Source: Panax quinquefolius (taxonomy: Eukaryota > Streptophyta > Magnoliopsida > Apiales > Araliaceae). From it: a stretch of DNA of 64,000 nucleotides. The stretch lies in NCBI GenBank assembly GCA_020205615.1, contig CM035162.1, positions 41,592,464 to 41,656,463 of the forward strand, given 5' to 3'. This document shows, in pieces, positions 59,173 through 64,000 of the stretch. The translations under genes and the position numbers were made by a program. The first letter of the stretch is position 1. The number at the start of each line of letters is the position of its first letter. Below the pieces are notes generated by a model. It was not told the DNA's origin, did no database searches, and saw only the letters and a program-made list of their open reading frames with translations.

Positions 59173-59223
59173 TAATCAAATCATATGTAAATAGGAATAA
59201 CATTCACATGCTTATTCCTAACA
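56228..59223 (-). mobile_element. Solo LTR C (2996 bp), probably Ty1/copia (Sirevirus-like)
   Basis: It starts TGTTAGTTTCTAG and ends TTATTCCTAACA, with AGTTC on both sides (56223-56227 and 59224-59228). No gag or pol is present. A motif CTACGAT recurs more than ten times, and one pair forms GATCGTAGTGT (57772-57782) opposite ACACTACGATC (57803-57813). Multiple palindromes in long LTRs are a reported trait of Sireviruses, so the class is a reasoned guess. A second internal repeat, GATCAACCTAACATRCTTGAT, occurs at about 58932 and 59023. Short frames inside show no family match. Confidence 0.8.
59147..59170. repeat. (AT)n microsatellite in solo LTR C
   Basis: About 12 AT units near the plus-strand right end of C, i.e. 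near the start of the LTR in its own orientation. Confidence 0.9.
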
Positions 59224-60587
59224 AGTTCTGTCAAGAAAATGGGGTTTGGTCACCTAATTACGCGATAATAAGGAGAAATCCTTACCGAAAAGCCCCCTCT
59301 TTCCTGGGAATGATTTGGTTGTTAATATTGTGAGTTATAATATTAATGATGAATGTTATTAAAAATGCGTTTGGTGAAGCCAAGTGAATTGAGATAAATA
59401 GAGGAGATTTTTATGAAGTATTTGTTGTATATTTGGCTTATTATATGGACCACCACTTACTCATTTTTCAAAATCATCGGTAAAAAGTTATCTCAATTTT
59501 GTTATAAAGTATGTTAGTGTATATATATATATATACATATACAAAGTGGGAATGCCCTGGACAGTAGGGTAGGGTGATTGTGTGGGTATATATGTATATA
59601 TAAATTTTCGTTTTATTAGAATATTTTATTGCATAGTGAAAATCAATTTTTTTTCAGCCGAACGAAATTCGCCCGTGATTCTTTTCATTGTGCGTCCGTG
59701 ATTTTTTTTCTTAAATAGTATCATGCCATTATCCTATAAATAGGATGTTTAGTTTAGAGTTAAAAATCACACCAGAATTAGAGAATTCTTCTTCTATAAT
59801 ATTGTGCGTATTTCTTTAGAGTTTAAGGAAGTTTTGAGTGTAGAAAACAGTGCAAGTTTTCTTCAAGAATATCCCCGCCCTATTAGTCAAAAGTAATTTC
59901 TTTTTAAGGTAAGGGATATTATTTTTGTTCAATACTCGTAAAAAATAATATTTTCTTTCATACTCTGTAGTATGTAATTAATATTATTTCGTTTCGTATT
60001 CCTAATTCTACACTCATGTTGATAAGTATTATTTCTATACTCCTTGAAATTAATAGAATATCCTTGAAGTTTGCGCTTCATTTAGTATCTTTTCACGGAA
60101 ATATTATTCTGAATATTCTTGATAATTTTTTATCTTTTCATGCCGGGGTACTATTTCCGAAGTACTATTCACGGGGTACTATACTATTCACTCGGGGTAC
60201 TATTCATGACAAAATTGATTTCTTTTATGTCCAAATTATTTTTGATACATGAATATTATTCTTGAATTTTACTCCACAAAGCAGTTATCATGTTGACAAT
60301 TTAGACATTTTGAAACTCAAGATAAATTAAAAATCTTTAATATTTATCATTGATTTCATTTGATTGATGCTTATATCATTATCATCATCCTCATGTTTAT
60401 ATTGTGATGAAATTTATCTTTGGCCCGTAGTGCATAGATGGACTGTTGATTGGTATGATTATGACCATGAAATATGTATCGGTATAATCATGACCTGTAA
60501 TGTTACCAATGATGTGGTAAAAGTCTTCATTGGCCCGTAGTGCATTAATGAACAATTATTGGCATAACCATGACCATTGATGATAAT
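59224..60587 (+). mobile_element. Outer LTR O, third fragment
   Basis: It resumes at AGTTCTGTCAAGAAAATGG and runs through a TATA-like CCTATAAATAGG near 59733 and a short array GGTACTATTC (60147-60205). It stops at TGATAAT (60587), where reversed LTR R begins. The last part of O should lie right of the window. A TATATA run at 59521-59537 has altered it. Confidence 0.78.
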
Positions 60588-60680
60588 TGTGACACCCCAA
60601 AATAGGTCCATACCATCCAACCTATTCTGAGTCGCCAAATACATGGTACAGAAAATAACTACAACTTTATTACAACAATT
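60588..60680 (-). mobile_element. Reversed Tekay-like LTR fragment R
   Basis: TGTGACACCCCAAAATAGGTCC is the reversed LTR end. It matches 5001-5090 and 10684-10780 and includes ACCATGTATTTGGCGACTC reversed. Only 93 bp are seen before copia element K interrupts it. ATAAT (60583-60587) is its candidate target duplication. Confidence 0.8.
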
Positions 60681-62559
60681 TGTTAAGTTTGTAATATTCA
60701 TGTGCGCAATCAAATTGCACAAAAGTGCGGAAGCGTGTAAAAATCAGAGTTTAAAAATTTACAAACCATATACCCGGATCACCCTTTATGCATAATTATT
60801 AATTAAACGAAAAGATAAAGAATAAAATCATACCCTTGAAGATCGAGCTTCCTCAGGTACAAGTTCACCTCCAAATCCTTTCGCGTTCAATCTTGAATCC
60901 ACCGGGTTTGGTTCCTTCCTTTGATCAACGTTAGCCACCCATGTGTTTGGCCTCTAGAGGTGATCCACCAAGGAAGAATAAAATTCAAGAAGATGGGTGT
61001 TATGGCTAACCCTAGTTTTCTATCTCTATAGAAAAGGCATACTCCCAACAACTTGGAATTATTACGTACTTTGTTAAAGTCAACAACCCATACCACCCAT
61101 AATAAGACTCCTCTTATTTATAGATGTGGGCAACCCATCTTAACAATTAAGGAATTGGGTTTTATTTAATTAATTAAATTCTTTTAATTAATTAAGCTCC
61201 CTAATCTTATTAGGGATAATTAATTAAACTCCTTTAACTAATTTTCCTTCCTAATCCAATTAGGAATAAATGAGAGTACTTATATTAAATTAATTCCTAA
61301 ACTCTTTAGAAATTAAAATAATAATAATTGTAATAATATTAATAAGACTCCTCTTATTAATTTATATTTAATATTTCTAAAATATTAAATAATAAATATT
61401 AAGCTATTTAATTTATTCTATCACCATAGATTAAATTAAATATACTTAAATATATTATTACGATTATGCCATTAACTTCTTAAATAATTATTCTTCCTTT
61501 TATGGTGTGACCCTTTAGGTTCTCCATATTAAACAGGTTGTGAATAAATCAATTAGAACAATTCTAATCTTATTTAAATAAATAAATTAAACAATTAATT
61601 TATTTAAATAAATAATATTTATTCTACAATAGGATAAGCCTCCCTAATGATCAACGACTTTTCGGATAATATAGATTTCAACATTAATCATTAAAGAACC
61701 TTTGAGTAAATAGTTACCGTGACAATTCAATCCTTCCACCATACAATGTCCCAATTAAATATAAGACATGGAATTCTTTGTCAAGTCTTATTTTATTTAA
61801 TTATATGTATTTCGATCCTAAATGCACAACTCAAATAATGCAAATTAGAAACTCCTTTCTAATTTCATTACGCGCTTAACGCCAAGGACTCTTGGGTTGT
61901 CATTTATCGAATCACATAGGACATTCTCTTCTTTATTAGAAGTGGTAGATTCTTTATTGATCATACATTATCTCCATGTACAACTTATTATACCCAAGCA
62001 TACCCTTTGATATACCCTAAGGGTCTTAAGGAATAAGTCAAAGTATAACTCATCATACACAAGATACTATGATGATCTCAAGTCCAAGGATCACTTGTAC
62101 TACTATCACTACAGAATTCCTATTGACAGCAAATAAAACTCCATTAGGTATTCCTTAGCGAGCCACGCTCAAATGAACTTATTCTCTAATAAGCACCTAC
62201 ATACTTGCTTTAGTGTCTCCACACAAATGATCATGAGATCAATCATCCTCATCCAATGAGCAAGCAACGTATGTACCAATCTATCCGGATTCACTAATCC
62301 CCAATTTAGTAATCCAATGATTGGGAACTATTTTAGTTTTAAGCTTTCTAAGAATTTAGATCTCATTAGAATGATCATCATCATTATTCTAAAAGCATTG
62401 CTTAAAACTATGGGTTTATCACATATAATAAAACAAACATCATGTAGATAATTAAAAGCCTTTAATAAATTAATACTTTTTATTAATAAATGAATAAGAT
62501 TGTTACAAAGTATATGCTTTATCATCAAACATGATTGGCTTGTGTGCATACTACTTTCA
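60681..62559 (-). mobile_element. 3' LTR of Ty1/copia element K
   Basis: On the minus strand it starts TGAAAGTAGTATGC after the polypurine tract and ends ACAAACTTAACA at 60681. The inner end was placed by the tract AAGTGGGAGAT (62560-62570 reversed). A purine-rich leader and the start of a TA-rich U3 are visible. CAATT (60676-60680) is the candidate target duplication. The length, 1879 bp, assumes that no other insertion is present. Confidence 0.65.
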
Positions 62560-64000
62560 ATCTCCCACTTGCACTAAAGCCAATCGTCATGGTATCTTAT
62601 ACTCTTCTTCTCTAAGTGACGATTATCCTGGCACATTGGATAAGCTTTAGTTAATGGATATGTAATGTTGTTCTTGAGAGTCCACTATCTCTATAGTGAT
62701 TTCCCATCTTTCAATGATTCTAATAATCAAATGAAAGTGCCTCAACACATGTTTAGATCCAAGATGAGACTTAAGAACTATTCCTAGTTACAGAATGAAC
62801 TTTTAATCCAAACAATCAACTGCAACTTCATTTATAGCTATATACTTTGTCTTTATCACTAAACCAAAGAATCGCTTTCATTGTTTGGAACCTTTCCAAT
62901 TCATCGCACTACCTTGCCCAAGATAACGCTTTACCTTAAAGTGGATTTTTCGTCATCTTGGTCTCTGTCCTCGAAAAACTTGAGTCTGTTAAGCCCTCTA
63001 GTTTTAATTTAGACCCACCATAAATATGATCACATCCTTAGTGCCTTGGGTTAAGCACTTTAAGATGTTTTTCACCGACTCACAGTGAACTTCTCCGTAA
63101 TACGACCGATCAACATCGTGTCTCGTACATTTCATTGCATGCATGATTGTCACTCATGCGACCTCTCTTTCGTGAGTCCGTGGGGACTATTAGAGAGATA
63201 CACTCCATAGCTCATCGACATGAGACATCTCTTGAGTTTGCCATGCTAAAAACGACTTTAGCATCAAATGAATATACGTTCCTTGGGTTAAGTCGAGCAT
63301 CCTCTTGTATCTATCTATATAGATATTATCCCCAATTAAGATACTCTTCCCAAACCATTCATGGAGGAATGTTTAGACAACTTTATCATTACTGATTGTA
63401 GCATTAGTATGTCATTCCTTATCCGTAGTATATCAACATATAATATTAGGAATGTCACGACGCTCCCACTGACCCTTTTGTACACACTAGAAGTCTTACC
63501 TCGTCGAATGTAACTCTGGATCATCATTTTCTATGATGTGTACCTCATCATCATCATCCATGATGAATCCATACCTCCAGTGTATCTTTGGTACTATTCG
63601 CATTTACAATTGGTTTGTGGTACAATAGGTCTATCTACAGGTTCCTCTTATTTGACTTATAGTGATTTGTGGTTCTTGAACTCTTCAAGATCTATTATCC
63701 TCCCACTAGCCCCTTTAATGATAAACACATTTGTCTTAGAAGGCAGCGTGTTTCGCAATAAACACCTTTTGCTAAGTAGGATTATAGAACATATACCCTA
63801 AACTTACTTTAGGATGTCCCACAAATCGACACTTATAAAATCTTGTCCCAAGCTTATCCTTTGAAACCTTTTCACATAAGTTGGACAACCCCTTATCTTA
63901 ACATACTTAAGATTAGGAATCCTCCCCATCCATAACTTTTATGGAGTCTTGGAAAATGGATTTTGAGGTTACCATTTTCGTAGATATGCAGCCATTTCTA
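62560..64000 (-). pseudogene. Ty1/copia element K pol: reverse transcriptase and RNase H, decayed
   Basis: On the minus strand 63527-63336 reads SVYKRVSGSVVTFLILYVD, then ILRIRNDILMLQS. This is the copia reverse transcriptase around its YVDD box, here reduced to YVD-I. Further left are GEKHLKV (about 63072), IYGGSKLKLEGLTDSSF (start of RNase H, about 63020-62980) and a C-terminal RYHDDWL just before the polypurine tract. Stops and shifts are frequent. Sequence upstream of 63530 is too decayed to assign with confidence. Integrase and gag would lie right of the window. Confidence 0.75.

Noticed and set aside
56231..59231. A 9-bp target duplication (AAGTTCTGT), which would suggest a MULE.
   Set aside because: Shifting the border by three bases gives TGTTAG...CTAACA ends and a 5-bp duplication AGTTC, the normal LTR pattern. 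The longer match arises because the element itself starts with TGT.

Overview
The window is nuclear DNA of a flowering plant, most likely a eudicot. The support is a spliced nuclear gene for chloroplast ribosomal protein L19, a eukaryotic tRNA-Ser(AGA), and dense nested LTR retrotransposons of plant lineages (Ty3/gypsy Tekay-like and Tat-like, Ty1/copia) together with Mutator-like (MULE) and hAT DNA transposons. Only two loci look like functioning host genes: tRNA-Ser (26939-27020, +) and RPL19 (27175-35012, +). Everything else is mobile DNA, mostly decayed. I cannot name the species.

Left block (1-26100). A MULE transposase gene on the minus strand is the substrate. It is split by two Tekay-like elements. 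D ends at 4688; its body lies left of the window and carries a reversed LTR (1-1980) in its pol. G (5001-23563, minus strand) is flanked by the target duplication ATAGA, and the MULE reading resumes on its far side. A Tat-like element T (11571-21684, target duplication GATAC) sits inside the 5' LTR of G. T carries a gag-pol on the minus strand and, on the plus strand, an extra gene with its own TATA box and at least one apparent intron. The MULE leader (24530-26115) is filled with a tandem repeat rich in GTAACC.

Host island (26116-36621). tRNA-Ser lies 154 bp upstream of the RPL19 start codon. RPL19 has five exons (214 codons). Its fourth intron is 6.7 kb because it holds a 3.8-kb reversed LTR-like block (30509-34288), itself holding a 680-bp non-autonomous hAT element with an 8-bp target duplication. 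A 209-bp tandem duplication follows the gene.

Right block (36622-64000). An old LTR (O) was split by a Tekay-like element E (36919-55963). The 5' LTR of E was then invaded by a rearranged, pol-deleted relative X (38007-45480), and its integrase by a reversed solo LTR S (50164-52744, target duplication ATAAG). O was also hit by a 3.0-kb solo LTR C (56228-59223, target duplication AGTTC), a reversed LTR fragment R, and a decayed Ty1/copia element K that runs off the right edge.

The Tekay-like elements fall into two LTR subfamilies. Type B (1-1980, D, G, E) has a TATA box followed by a short tandem array built on ACTATTCAC and by repeated small hairpins. Type A (X, S) has, at the same place, a tandem array of ~70-bp units, several of which hold a stem-loop whose sequence changes while pairing is kept. 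Both share three hairpins just before the LTR 3' end. G and X share one identical integrase-deleting junction although their LTRs differ, which suggests a common gag-bearing, pol-deficient lineage that exchanged LTRs. The structured leader arrays and this lineage are the most novel-looking items here.
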